Source: Nemertoderma westbladi
Lineage: Eukaryota; Xenacoelomorpha; Nemertodermatida; Nemertodermatidae
Assembly: GCA_032718475.1 (NCBI GenBank)
Contig: JAUCBJ010004420.1
Location: forward strand, 1-62,000
Direction: 5' to 3'
Length of the DNA stretch: 62,000 nucleotides
Below the pieces are notes generated by a model that saw only the letters and a list, made by a program, of their open reading frames with translations, was not told the DNA's origin and searched no databases. Shown here piece by piece: positions 31,287 to 42,689 of this stretch. The position numbers and the translations under genes were made by a program. The stretch's first letter is position 1; every line of letters begins with the position of its first letter.

Positions 31287-31960
31287 AAGAGCCCCAACAC
31301 TTTTGTCGACGGTAGTGGTTCGAACTCTAGGTCAATGTCACCACCTCCACGCTCAGTCGTTCCGAATGAGTCTACCAATTCGGCACTGTTTGAGGCGAAT
31401 TTGGTGAGGTTAAAACCTCCGCCCGCTAAGCAGTCCCGTAATTGATGTGCTACTGTAATAGCACGTTCTACTGTGTCACAACTCTGTAAGCCGTCGTCTA
31501 CGTAAAAGTCACGTTCTACGATCTTAATTATCTCTGGGTCATATATATGTTTCTGATCCCTAGCGGCTTGCTTTAGGGCGTACATCGTACAGTTTGGGCT
31601 GTCCCTGGCACCGAAAACGCGAACTTGCATTTGGTAAGTCGCTGGTGGTAGACTTAAGTCTCCTTCCGGGTACCAGAGGAACCTCAAACTGTCTCTGTCT
31701 CGCTCTAACGCTCTCACTTGGTGAAACATAGCTTCGACGTCACAAGTAAAGGCTACTTGACGCTGACGGAAGCGCATAATCACCCCCATAAGATAATTAT
31801 TCATGTTTGGTCCATCCATTAACTCACTATTGAGGGACATTCCCTCAAACAGAGCCGCACAGTCATTGACTACACGTACTTTGTCTGGTTTATCGGAGTG
31901 TCTCACGTAGTGATGTGGCAAGTAGTATGACTGGTCAGTCACTATCTCTGGGTTAGTCAT
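31016..31960 (-). pseudogene. Pao-B reverse transcriptase
   Basis: The RT palm is recognisable from YLPHHYVRH through DKVRVVNDCAA, GPNMNNYLMGV, AFTCDVEAMFHQV and the catalytic FYVDDG (about 31488-31511), then SKLSRLFDPLGFISP and the connection to RNase H. The segment that normally joins protease to RT, including the fingers start, is missing. A 13-bp direct repeat (GACTAACCCAGAG) sits at the gap between 31960 and 31990. Confidence 0.85.
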
Positions 31961-31989
31961 TCTGAGATTAGTCGTCTGAGAACTCTGGG

Positions 31990-33480
31990 TTAGTCGTTAG
32001 GACGTTGGTTACGCCATAGCATCCCTACCTCATAATGTCCGTCTTTCGTCTGGCGGATAGTATCTTCCATGATCCTCAAAGATTGTTTCTCTTGTTCCGA
32101 CATACATGGTTCGTAGCTACCAGGTTCGGCTGTATCTTGTTCTAACCACCTGATAGTCTTCTCCGTTAATTCTTTGTGCAATGCAGCTTGTTCCACTTGA
32201 TGATTTCTTAACGCGTCGTCATCGATATCGATGGGCATTGTTGAGGTTATTGGTTGAGGTAGACTCGCAAGCCTTCCAGCGTTATCATCTGTCGTCGATG
32301 GAATCTCTGGCTGACTCGTCTTCTTCCCAAGTTCTAAACTCACCTGGTGGATTAGCTGCTCCTTGTGACTTATCATACTCGCTACACACGTCGTGTCATG
32401 TTTTGTCGAATGTAGTGTAGTATAGTCTACGTCGTGTGAAAAGGAATGAGTCGAAGTTGTAGTTAATAAACTACATGTACTTTGTATATCGTCTTCCTCG
32501 TCACTTATATCCAGTGTGCGCACAGGCGCTCGAGTATACCACCCTATCGGCGTTCTACAGGCGTATGCGTTTCCCGCTACGACTGCCGATGGTCTGGTTT
32601 CCCACACTTGATGTAGGTTGAATTGATCTGTCCCGATCAGCATTGCTACCGACCTATAGTTGACAGGACATTCAGGTACACCAAGGTGTCTGAAGTACTT
32701 ACGGTCCTCCAAGGATTGTTCTGGGACAGGACCTAGTAGGTTACTAAAGTCCTTTGTGGCCGCAAAGGTTAAATCCTTAAAGGGTAACAAAGACCTCTCC
32801 TTTTCGCTATGTTGCGATTTCGGAAGAAGAGTGTCTAAGTTCAACTTAACTCGTGTTACTGGTATTGCATGTTGTCCATGCATACTACTTACGGTGTAAC
32901 TGACGTTCTTACCTTGTCGGAGATCCGTCACAACATCAGCTACTTTCTCATCCACGTAGCTATGAGATGAGGCTGAATCCAGGATAGCGTAGATCCTCTT
33001 GCTCCCTTTGGTGCCAGTAATCTTGACAGGAATTATACTAAACCCCTTTAGTTGATCAGGCGTCAGAAGCGCAATCGATGGTTGTTCGTCTCCAGTATCA
33101 AAGTAAACGTCGTCGTCTTCCGACTCTTCATCTGACGATCCTGATTGTTCCGAGAAGCAATCTCTAATGTGCGTCACGAATGTCGGTGTTGTTTTCGACT
33201 CTCGACCCTTATATGCTGTGTTGCATCTTGCTGCAGCTTCCGGGTGTTCCCTGGTGAAGCGTTTGGTCGGCGTATGACTGTCTGTATGTAGCAAGCCGTC
33301 GTGGTTACGTCCACAAGAAGGACAGGTGTCTGTATTTGGGCAGTCCTTACGGACATGTCCATGTAGCGTACACCGCCAACAAGAGTCCAATGGCCGTATT
33401 TGTAGTCGTCTTTCCTCCGAATTCAATTCGCGGAATAGTCGACAACCTCTCAGTTTATGGCTAGTATGTCGTTTACCTAG
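31990..33480 (-). pseudogene. Pao-B nucleocapsid end and aspartic protease
   Basis: In the same frame as gag, directly after a TGA (33481-33483). It begins with the rest of a Cys/His motif (RHTSHKLRGC), then the knuckle CWRCTLHGHVRKDC and CPSCGRNHDGLLH, a layout typical of BEL/Pao. The A17-like protease has AILDSASSHSYV (about 32960-33000), and VGMLWR near the end is the start of the pol linker. No separate ATG is needed if the TGA is read through; the first ATGs lie well inside. Confidence 0.8.
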
Positions 33481-33483
33481 TCA
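33481..33483 (-). promoter_or_regulatory. in-frame TGA at gag-pro boundary in leaky context TGA-CTA-G
   Basis: The gag frame ends TGT GAA TGA and continues without a frame change as CTA GGT AAA. UGA followed by CUA is an established stop-readthrough context. Readthrough would give a gag-pro fusion and complete a C-x2-C...H...C motif. Alternative: CpG decay of an Arg codon. Confidence 0.5.
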
Positions 33484-35013
33484 TTCACAATATTGGCATC
33501 CGCTAAAATCTGTGGTCAGTTGCTGTCGGATCTGTTTTGTTCCAATTGGTGCGGATACCTTATTACCGACCGAAAATTGTCGGGTGTCGGTCGATGTTGC
33601 GAAGGTAACCGTCTTTGTGGATGTCATCGGTGGTTTTTGTCTGTTCGAGGATGGTAATGTTATTCCCTCCGCCACAATATGTTGGTCCGTGTAGTTCGAA
33701 CGCGTCTCAACTACTGCCTCTCTGGATATCAGTAAGTAGACGTCTTCCAACTTCAAGAATCCGCCTCTCTCTTCTCGCTGATATTCTATCTTTCGCCACT
33801 CCCGACGAAGTCGATGGTGTAATCTTCCTATTATTTTTAATAGAACTGTCGGAGAGTTCGCGTAGTCAAGTTGTCCAATCGAGCGTAGTGTAGTAATGGC
33901 GTTCTTAATCTCGTCAGCTAATTTTAGTAAGTCAACGGGTTTTGTTATAGCCCCCCCTTTACAGAGTTCTTCTATCACTGACTTAGCCATACTCACCGTG
34001 CCTCCGTAAATCGAAGTTAAGCGATCATACGCTAGTTCGAAGGCATCTGGTACACCGACAAAGGTCTCCGCTAGACGTTTCGGTTCTCCCGTCAACGTTT
34101 GTAGCAGGTAGTTGAATTTCTCCCTCGATGTAAAGGCACACGCTGCTATTTGGGTTTCGATGTAGTCCACAAAGGTGTGCCAATGTTTCGAGTTACCTGA
34201 AAACTTCGGTGGTTGTTGTACCGGTAGTCCTTGTCTGGCGGCGAATTTCGCTATCTCCTCGGCCACGTTCAAAGTTTCGCGTCCTTGGTTGGCAATCGAG
34301 TTGATGTTCTCTCGTCTTGGCGCTTTTCTTTGATACGAGGTGTTTCTCGAGGGTTGTTTTCTTTGCTGCTTCGGGTGTCTAGAGTGTTCGAACTCGTTAC
34401 CTCGCGAACTATCGGTTTGAGTTTCCTCTAAACGTTCCTCTATCTGGGCCAACTTGTCTATAACTGGGCGCATTATTTCGGCGAGTTGTTGCGTACTAAT
34501 TGCGTCCGTTGGTTGTAACGCCTTCTGTGTTGGTGTATTTTGTGGAGGATTATCGATAAAGGAATTGTCTGAACGCTCACGTTTACATTCGTCGGCCGCT
34601 CCTGTTCTAAATACCTCGCGTTCCGGGTAATCCGACTCGCTTGAAGTACTACTGTCACCTGGATACGGTGGTCGACGTGTTCGCGTCCATTGTGCTGTCT
34701 GAATCCTAACATTCCGTTTCGGAACATCATCCACTTTTCTCCGTTGTTCGGTAGGCTCACAAGTCTTCCTCGAAGTCGTAGATTGCGATGTAAACTGATT
34801 AAACGGTCGCGTATCCACTAGGTCTCCGTTGTTCGGTAGGCTCACAAGTCTTCCTCGAAGTTGTAGATTGCGATGTAAACTGATTGAACGGTCGCGTATC
34901 CACTGGTCTCCGTTGTTCGGTAGGCTCACAAGTCTTCCTCGAAGTCGTAGATTGCGATGTAAACTGATTAAACGGTCGCGTATCCACTGTTCTCCGTTGT
35001 TCGGTAGGCTCAC
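33484..35013 (-). pseudogene. Pao-B gag, C-terminal part with DUF1759-like capsid region
   Basis: From about 34300 down it carries the DUF1759-like capsid: PVQQPPKFSGNSKHWHTF, FNYLLQTLTGEPKRLAE, AYDRLTSIYGG and RRLHHRLRREWRKIEY-type segments, ending at the first half of a zinc motif (CQYC). Upstream are an RKQPSRNTSYQRK-type basic linker and an acidic Ser-rich stretch. The first 70 or so codons overlap the 84-bp repeats in another frame; the productive frame enters inside the last repeat unit (about 34820). Confidence 0.75.
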
Positions 35014-35080
35014 AAGTCTTACTCGAAGTCGTAGATTGCGATGTAAACTGATTAAACGGTGGTCGGACGACAGCGTTTGA
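34741..35080 (-). repeat. 84-bp coding tandem repeat in Pao-B gag, four units
   Basis: Units begin near 34741, 34826, 34910 and 34994, so the spacings are 85, 84 and 84 bp. They encode a 28-residue unit with FNQFTSQSTTSRKTCEPTEQ. The one extra base lies in the 85-bp unit (about 34820) and shifts gag out of frame. Confidence 0.85.
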
Positions 35081-35705
35081 ATCTAAAGGCCTTGTAGGCC
35101 TAAACGTCATTGAGTACGTGTAGTGCGTGACAGGTTTTGGCGTCGAAGGTGGACTCACCTGTTTAGTCGTCAGTAGTGCAGGTCCTGTCAACAAACTACT
35201 ACGATCTGTAATCGGTGGGTTACTTACCTTGACGTTCAGAATGGGCGATGACGTTGCTCTTGGCGGTGTAAACTTGTCCGGAATAACAAACCTGTGTTCC
35301 GTCGCACCATGGATAGGAGAAATATTACTTCTACCAGCAATCGAAACAGGTTCCTTAGTCGTAACTGGTGCAAACATAGGAGTTACCTGAGGGAATCTTT
35401 GACATAAGTCTTTAACTAATTGTCTTTCTCGCCCAGGTGCCCCTACACTTCCTTCCTTCATTCGTTCCTGAATTTGGCGGTGTCTTACCTCTAACTGGTC
35501 TAGATCGTGTCCGTCTCGAGATCTCATCGATCGATCGCGGGCTTGTAGATCCAGATCTTCCTTCGCGTTGGCTAATTCTCTCGCCTTCTTCTCGAGTTCG
35601 AAATGAAGTTTAACTTCTTTCGCGCGTTGTTCCGTCTGTTGTTGTTGCGCCTCGAACTCCGCTTGTCTTATAGCTGATTGAGCCTTTATTTGCCGTTTTT
35701 CATCT
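34799..35705 (-). pseudogene. Pao-B gag, middle part
   Basis: Continues the N-terminal coil after a one-base shift near 35705 (DEKRQIKAQSAIRQ, then a Glu/Lys-rich helix and RSRDGHDLDQLEVRHRQ) and leads to a Pro/Thr-rich region and the 28-residue repeats. Ends at TAG 34799 because of the extra base in the last repeat. Confidence 0.65.
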
Positions 35706-36840
35706 CGGCTCTTGCTTCCGAAACTCGCTTATGTTCTTCCAATGCTGCTGCTCGTCGCTCTAAATCAGCTGCTGCTGCTTGTCGTTCCAACTCAACTGCT
35801 GCCGCTTGTTGCGCTAACTCAGCTGCCGCTGTTCGCTGTGCTATTTCTAGCTCCAACTTTTCCATCTCAGCCGCTTCCAACTCGGCTTGTTCTTGCAGAT
35901 GAGAGATTCTCGCAACATTTGCAACGCGTAATTTTTCTTCTTCTACCGCCGCTTGTGCCGTCAACAGTTGAGCTTGTTCCTCAACTTCCCGTTGTTGTCT
36001 ATATCGCTGTTGTTGCTGTCTGGAAATTTCTGACGTCACTATACTTATCTCGCTAATTTCGCTGCGAATACTCACTAGCGATTGGTCCAGTATTCCCGGT
36101 GCCGATTCGATTCGTATGGGTGAAGTTTCCCTCGTATATTCCGGCACGGTTTCTAAATCACCGACGTCTTCGCCGCACATACGTAAGTGGTCCGTCAGAT
36201 GTTTCAATTGTCCATCCAGTCGGTACAGTTCCTGTTCTTCCTCGGGCTGCAATAATTCGTCCGAAACTGACTCACCTAACAACTGGTCCGCTTGTTCCTG
36301 TTGTATCTGCCTAATCGTCGACTTAAACTGAATCAGTTTCTCTCTAGCGATCATTAATTTCTCGAGGATTCTAAGTTGAGTATCCACGTCCTGTCTCTGT
36401 CTAGCTAGATCTTGTAGACCAATTAGATTATCTACGGACTTATGTACTCTACTTTGTACTCTAACCTGGAGGGTGTAGAACTCAAACCGAGACATCGGAG
36501 CGGTCAACTCGTCTAATATGCGTTGGCCTTCTCCAATACTCCTGGTAATATGCGCCATGTATCCTCCGACGCTTCTAACCACGCTCTCCTGGCTTCCTAC
36601 TGAACTTACCATGTCCGTTTCCCTGTATCTAGGTTGCGGAACAGTTAGAAAGTCCTCGGTCCTGCCGTCGCCTCGTACTACGGCATCCGGTACTCCCATT
36701 GGATGTACTGGTGACGCACACGGTGTAGGTTCGGTAGGCTCGCGAGTCTTCCCCTGTAGTTCTTCCGCTGCTGACTTATCCGCATCACATGAGTCATAGT
36801 CGGTAGGTGTATTCTTCGTATAGTCTTGTTTGTCACTCAT
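35686..36840 (-). pseudogene. Pao-B gag, N-terminal part
   Basis: The ATG at 36840 (MSDKQD) resembles the Pao-C gag start. About 110 acidic, Ser-rich residues are followed by a helical region and a Gln/Ala/Glu coil (about residues 275-380, with AAAELAQQAAAVELERQAAA). It is the first gene after the leader on the minus strand. The frame ends at TAA (35686), but coding similarity continues in the next frame, so a single-base indel is inferred near 35705. Confidence 0.7.
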
Positions 36841-37651
36841 TTCGGTAGTTGTAAGTCAAGTAAAATGTGAGTGTCAAAGTATCAAATTTACCGTATTTAT
36901 ATTTAAACGGTACTAATTACAGTCATATAAAATTAGCCTACCGGCCGATTTTATAGCAGATGGATAAAATTAGCCTAAACGGCCAATTTTACAGCAAATA
37001 AATGTCACGGAATAAGTATATAATAAAATTAGCCTAGCGGCCAATTTTATAACAAATAAATCGGATAACGATATGCGTTATCAAAAGGTAAATTAAATAC
37101 AATAATACGGACTAATTCAGCAATGAACAAAGAAATCGTACAGAATGCATAAATACTTGAGACAGTGGAACCCACAATAATTTTAACTAATACGGTAATG
37201 CCTAACTTATTTATGCAACTTTTCGAACTCACCCACTCCAATAATTCTCCAGAAAAACAGATTCCCAGATACAAACCGGACGTGAACCTTTCCGTTTCCA
37301 GCGTTGCGGACGAAGTGCGATTTTCCCAACCAAAGTTGTTGAGTTATCTATCTCCCAAACTTGCTAAACACGGTCTTGCTCCCGTTACAGTCTAGAAATG
37401 GGTTCTGAATCCTGAAAAACAAAAGAGTTAGGTTTTACTTTTACGAAAATTTTGTACCGGTACAATATGGTATTTAAACCCTTTTAAACACCGGTATTCA
37501 ATTCCAAATAATTTTACACGCGGTTCAAATCAAAATTTTATTTCAAAAAATTAGCACTTAGCCAATCAAATATAAACTTTTACCTCAAAATACAAAATTT
37601 TCAAATAACTTTAGTCCTACCGAACCGTAGTTCAGTAAAACATATTCCTAC
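36841..37651 (-). promoter_or_regulatory. 5' leader of the 22-kb element with three short hairpins
   Basis: Noncoding region between the LTR and the gag ATG. Three 11-bp inverted repeats TAAAATTAGCC / GGCC(A/G)ATTTTA lie at 36928-36953, 36965-36991 and 37024-37049. A T-rich tract ending TTTTTCAG (near 37415, minus strand) looks like a splice acceptor. I could not identify a primer-binding site with a TGG start next to the LTR. Confidence 0.5.
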
Positions 37652-39339
37652 TATTCGAAGAGACAGTAACAATACCTGCTATATCTTACTGTAAAGTTTG
37701 CGAATCAAATCATAATCAGACCTTCTAACCAAAACAGTAAACTCCAAGTAAGCGAATATGTATATATTGCAGTATCGGTCTCTTATAACCGGTGAGGCAG
37801 AAAACAGTCTACGAACGGACAAACTTCAATAAAACAAAATTCCGCGCAGCGAATCCTAAAATCAGGCCGACTCACTGACAGACTAAGGGGCTCGTATTCT
37901 TTGCCGCGGTGTGATTTATATGGTTGGGCGAAAGGGACGCTAGCTAGGTGCAGAGATTGTGAGATGTCTAACTAGCGGGCAAAGTGCAGTACGGACAAAA
38001 GTTAATTTTATATATTTTGAGGTGTAAATAATTTCTAACGCGCGTGTGTTAATTCTGAACCGTCAAGATCAGTTTTGCTCCTTCATATATATAATTACTG
38101 GGTACGGTGTGCATTTTACAAATATTCTAATTTTGTAACTTGTAGGGCCAATACTCACGAATGATAGGGCTCCTTCCCCTCTTGCGTATTTCCAGGACTC
38201 AAATTCAGGCATAAGATTAATGCTACGCCCAGAATTCGGCTGCCCTACCGCCTGAATGGTACAATCCTAATTCAGGTGAAACACAGTAACCCTACTAGCC
38301 TACAAGTTCTAATGCAATGGACACCATTGTACTACAAATAGTCGCAGACGCACCTGTACTTAGCAAGAGTTAGGCGTACAGTTTGCTGCACCCTACCAAT
38401 GTGTATGCTTTGTACCGGTGTGCCTACGTCCTATCTGCGTACTAGTATCTCTGCCTGCTCTCCCCCTCCTCCCGTAGGAATATGAAGGTCTACTGCGGTT
38501 TTTCCTGAATTAAAACAGTACAGTCCCTAGATGTAATTTTAGGCGTACAGCATGTCACTACCTCTACCTTCGATCTTTGGTCTTATACTTAGGTAGCAAG
38601 GCATCGAACGCTGTCTAACCTTTCAGGCGATGGGCGAATAACTAAGATGATATTGCGGGTTGTCTCCTGTCTACATTCCTTAGATGTTCCCGTTCATTGC
38701 TGCGGCCCGATGTCTAGCCAGCCATCCTGTCCCTCAATTGAGTTCACCGTGGTGAAGCATAGTAAAACAGATAGAAAAGGGCAGATGTGACAAGTATTTC
38801 TAACTTTTATTGCAAAATCAAACAATAACTATTATACAATAAACAGAATAGCAAGTAACAGTGATGTAGCGTGACGATTGTAAGAAAGAATAACTAATGA
38901 ACGAAATCGCACCTTTTATACCAAATTTGTGCCGCAATCAATCGAGAAAATTCTCGATTGTTCTATAGGTTCTAACAGGTCTTTAGAGATAGCTATTGGT
39001 CCAGCAAATATATAACTTGTATGACATTGGTTACAATCTAATAACTACAGTCTCATTGGTTAACCTTACTTCGAGCAAATGCAATTAATTTGTAGCGGTC
39101 AATTTAAATGAGTTGAAATTCTGCACAAAAAATAATTCGCACCTACTAGGATTCGAACTCAATACACACTACATATAATTTCCAACGCTCTACCGACTGA
39201 GCTACTGAACCACTTGACTAATCATCGTTCAAATAGATATACAAATACAAATGAGGACTTAATGTAATCTTTAGCAAAGTTAATTCGAATAAAATAAAAA
39301 TTTTGAAAATCCACGGCATCTAGAGAATATAATTCTATA
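37652..39339 (-). repeat. Pao-C 5' LTR (1.7 kb)
   Basis: Near-identical direct repeat of 17385-19282, lacking about 210 bp. On the minus strand it precedes the leader and gag. The right target duplication ACCAA (39340-39344) lies immediately outside. The few differences between the two LTRs suggest a fairly recent insertion. Confidence 0.88.
39139..39218 (-). other. tRNA-like sequence inside Pao-C 5' LTR
   Basis: Same as 19081-19165, with the A and B boxes unchanged between the two LTRs. Confidence 0.6.
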
Positions 39340-39344
39340 ACCAA
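39340..39344 (+). other. right target-site duplication of the 22-kb insertion
   Basis: ACCAA, matching 17380-17384. Pao-A pol coding resumes directly after it in a compatible frame. Confidence 0.85.
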
Positions 39345-40102
39345 AACTACCGTTACCCGACAACAATGGAATGGTACTCACGAGGCTTTGCAAGTTGAAG
39401 CAAACGCTAAAACGGAGCCCCGAAAAGAATGAGTACATCCATAAGACAATTAGCAAGTATGTTGAGAAAGGATGGGCCGTGGAGTTACCGGTCGACGAAC
39501 CAAACACGGACAGGACCTACTACCTGCCACTCCACGTGGCTCTAGACCCGAAGAAAGGTAAACTGCGGATGGTAGTTGACGCATCGGCTAAGACCAATGG
39601 CAAATGCCTAAACGATTATCTGCTGGAGGGTCCCAATATCTATAACTCAGGGATCGAGGTCCTACTTAGATTCAGGAACGGGAAGCACGCCTTCACCTGC
39701 GACATCGAAGGCATGTTCAACCAAGTCCGTGTAGCAGAAGAGGATAGCGATAGTCAGCGCTTCTTATGGTACAACGGCAACGAGGAACCGTCGACAATAC
39801 CGATGTACAAGATGGTAGTACAGAATATGGGAGCCAAGTCGTCTTCGTTTACAACGACTGTGGCCGTAAGAGACACGGTAGAAGGGAAGGAAGATAAATA
39901 TAGCGCCAAAGCCATCTATATGATTTGATGCGGCTTCTATGTAGACGACGGAATGGAGTCTGTAAACACGGTTAAGGAACTACGGGATACAGGGCGCTAG
40001 GTTCGCGACATCCTTAAAGGATCCGGCTTTAACCTGACCAAGTTCCAATCCAGTTCGGAAGAATTTATCAAAGCCATAGAGGACAGGAGGCCAGAATCGA
40101 CC
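39345..40102 (+). pseudogene. Pao-A reverse transcriptase, first part
   Basis: Coding resumes from the LPxN region through YVEKGWAVEL, TYYLPLHVALD, GKLRMVVDASA, LLEGPNIYN and AFTCDIEGMFNQVRV. A TGA (39926-39928) interrupts just before the catalytic CGFYVDDGMES (39935-39949), then a TAG (about 39998) and GFNLTKFQSS follow. Apart from these stops the RT palm motifs are complete. Confidence 0.85.
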
Positions 40103-41596
40103 ATGGATAATCCCACGACAGCCAAGGGACAGGACATGGCGAACAAGAGGATAGAGTCCCAGCAGAAGGCACTAGGGATCGTGTGGAACAGAGAGACAGA
40201 CGAACTGAAGTACCAATTGAGCCAGGAGGGCGCAGACATCCACACAAAGAGGGGCTACATGTCGTACATAGCAAGGATATACGACCCCCTAGGCCTAGCA
40301 TCCCCATTACTAGTTACGGGGAAACAGATACTTAAGAAAGTATACAAACTGAAGGAGGAATGGGATACAGAGGTCCCGGAAGAGATCAGCAAGCAGTGGT
40401 GCAAGTGGACAGAGAGTTTAGAACTGATGGGAACATACAGCATGCCATGCGTGTATTTCCCGGATGGGGGCATGACGAATCTGCATCTACACATGTTCTC
40501 CGATGCGTCATTAGAGGCATACGGAGCGGCATACTACATAGTACAACGAGAGGGGGCTCACAAGCCAAGACTCGCATTTAGCAAAGCGAAGTCGACACTG
40601 CCAGATTCAGCATCAGTCCAGAAACTCGAGTTGACAGCTGCTAGGTTAGGAGTTAGGGCCACAGCCTACTTGATGGACGCTATCCCCAACATAGTGGAAA
40701 CACATTACTGGACGGACTCCATGGTGGTGCTTGGTTGGCTACATAACGAAAGGACGAGATACCCTATATTCGTCGCAAATAGGGTGGACGAAATAAGGGC
40801 AACAACGGAATTGGAAAGGTGGCACTACTGCCCAACGGACGAGAACCCAGCGGACTTGTTATCGAGGGGCGTGGCACGCCACACTTTCCTGAAGAAGGAA
40901 GTATTGTGGCAGCACTGGCCGCAATTTCTGAACGATAAGACAGCCTGGCCGCCGATGAGAAAGGTGGACCCAGGCTCAGGGGAAGTAACATTAGAGGAAG
41001 AGGGAGGAGATTCAGAGCGTGAAGAGATATATAGCCAGATGGTGAGGGAGATAAGGGACGTGCAACCAAAACCAGAAGAACTGTGCGATAACCCGACGGA
41101 CAAACTCCTTAGCTACAGCTCAAGTTGGTACAAGACCAAGAAGTTAGTGGCGTACTGGAGAACCTTTGGGGATTTCCTCAAGGGAGTCGGCAAAGACGTA
41201 AAAATTAGAACAACCATCGATCTGGAGGGAGCGGCCAAGGCCGTCATCCGCTACGAACAGAGAAAGAATTACGCCGACGAGGTGGAACGCGTCGGTAAAC
41301 AACAGCACCTCCGACGGGACAGTGAGCTGATCGCGCTGTCGCCACATCTTAATGATGATGCAATCTTAGTAATGAACTCTAGGGTGTCGAACAATAACAG
41401 TATTATCATTCCGCCAAAGCCCATCATCATCCTTAATGGATCGCCGATAGCCCACCAGATTATCTGGGACTCCCACAAGTCGATATTGCACGGGGGCGCC
41501 AACCGGACCCTCACGGAGATACGAAGGACCTTTTGGGTCAAACAGTTGAGGAAGAAGGTAAAGGCGGTAGTGGGGCAGTGCCAGACCTGCCGATGA
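40103..41596 (+). pseudogene. Pao-A RT thumb, RNase H and integrase zinc domain
   Basis: Opens in the RT thumb (ALGIVWNRETDELKY, YIARIYDPLGLASP). The RNase H domain follows (LHMFSDASLEAYGAAYYI, AFSKAKSTLPDSASVQKLELTAA, YWTDSMVVLGWL, HYCPTDENPADLLSRG). Next come a linker and the integrase H2C2 zinc domain (HKSILHGGANRT ... CQTC). The frame ends at TGA (41594-41596) just after the second CxxC. The core RNase H acidic residues are present. Confidence 0.85.
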
Positions 41597-41892
41597 ACGA
41601 AGAAGGAGCGAGCCATACAAGAGATGGCGCCACTACCAGCGAGTAGAGTAAGACAGCACGACCCGCCATTCACGCACTGCAGTGTGGACATGTTCGGGCC
41701 GATAAAGATTAAGGTGATGCGACACACGGAGAAACGCTACGGTATTATCTTCATATGTAACAACACGCGGGTGGTAGGGATAGAACTCGCCCAAGATGCA
41801 ACCCATCGGCATTCATTAATGCCCTAGAAAGGTTCAGAGACCGCAAAGGTGGGACGATCGCAGTAATATACTCCAACAACGGAACCAACTTT
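41597..41892 (+). pseudogene. Pao-A integrase, start of catalytic core
   Basis: The same frame continues after TGA with MAPLPASRV and the first catalytic Asp in SVDMFGP (about 41690), then RYGIIFICNN. A TAG at 41825 and a nearby frameshift lead to the next segment. The second catalytic position reads YSNNGTNF (about 41868-41891), so Asn replaces the usual Asp. Confidence 0.75.
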
Positions 41893-42597
41893 GTGGGGGC
41901 GGAGAACGAGATGGCAGAGGCCTTGGATATCCTGGAAGGGGAGGAAGTCAGGGCAGCCATGAGAAGACGACAGGTGAAGTGGGAGAGGAGGACGCCGTAT
42001 GCTCCGCATACTCTAGGATGCGTCGAGAGACTCGTGGGTAGTTCAAAGCGTCTGATGACGAAGTTGATGAACACCCACATGGTAACAGAGGACGTACTAA
42101 GGACGGTACTAGCAAAGTGTGAGGGTATCATTAATAGCAGACCGTTATATCCAGAAAATGATGACCCAGAGTCATTAGATGTGCTGACGCCCAGTCACTT
42201 TTTAATGGAAAGGCCAGCGACCATCGACATGCGGGGTGTAGACCCAGACGATATACACTCCCGACAGATTTGGAAAGTTGCTAAGGCGATAAGCGCGGAG
42301 TACTGGAGGAGGTGGGTCGAAGAATATCTACCCACGCTTCATAGGAGAAGCAAGTGGAGAAATACAAACAGGGAGTTAAAGGAAGTGATCGTCACGGACG
42401 ATACCATCATCAACAACCAATGGCGGTTGGCGAGAGTTGTGGGCACTTACTCCGATGAGGACGGAAGAGTCCGGGAGGTGCGGATAGGTGGCAAGATAGG
42501 AGCGAAAGATAGAAAGACCTACAGGAGGGCTGTAGGAAAGTGCTGCCTTCTGGAGGGAGCACCAGTCAGTGGTTTAGTCGTCCAAGTTTTGGACTGA
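41893..42597 (+). pseudogene. Pao-A integrase, core end and C-terminal domain
   Basis: Contains the third catalytic residue in GCVERLVGSSKR (about 42019-42050), INSRPLYPENDD, LTPSHFLM, IWKVAKAISAEYWRRW and the DUF5641-like tail (WRLARVVGTY). Ends at TGA 42595, followed by noncoding sequence. The reading frame is clean. Confidence 0.8.
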
Positions 42598-42689
42598 GGG
42601 GGGTGGGATTGAGGGCAAGACGCCCTTCCCACACATAAAATAAAAAATAAAATAAAATTAATAGAAAGTAATAGTACATAATAGGTATG

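Noticed and set aside
37165-37395. Plus-strand 76-aa frame in the leader of the 22-kb element
   Set aside because: Antisense to the element, no domain, lies in leader sequence.
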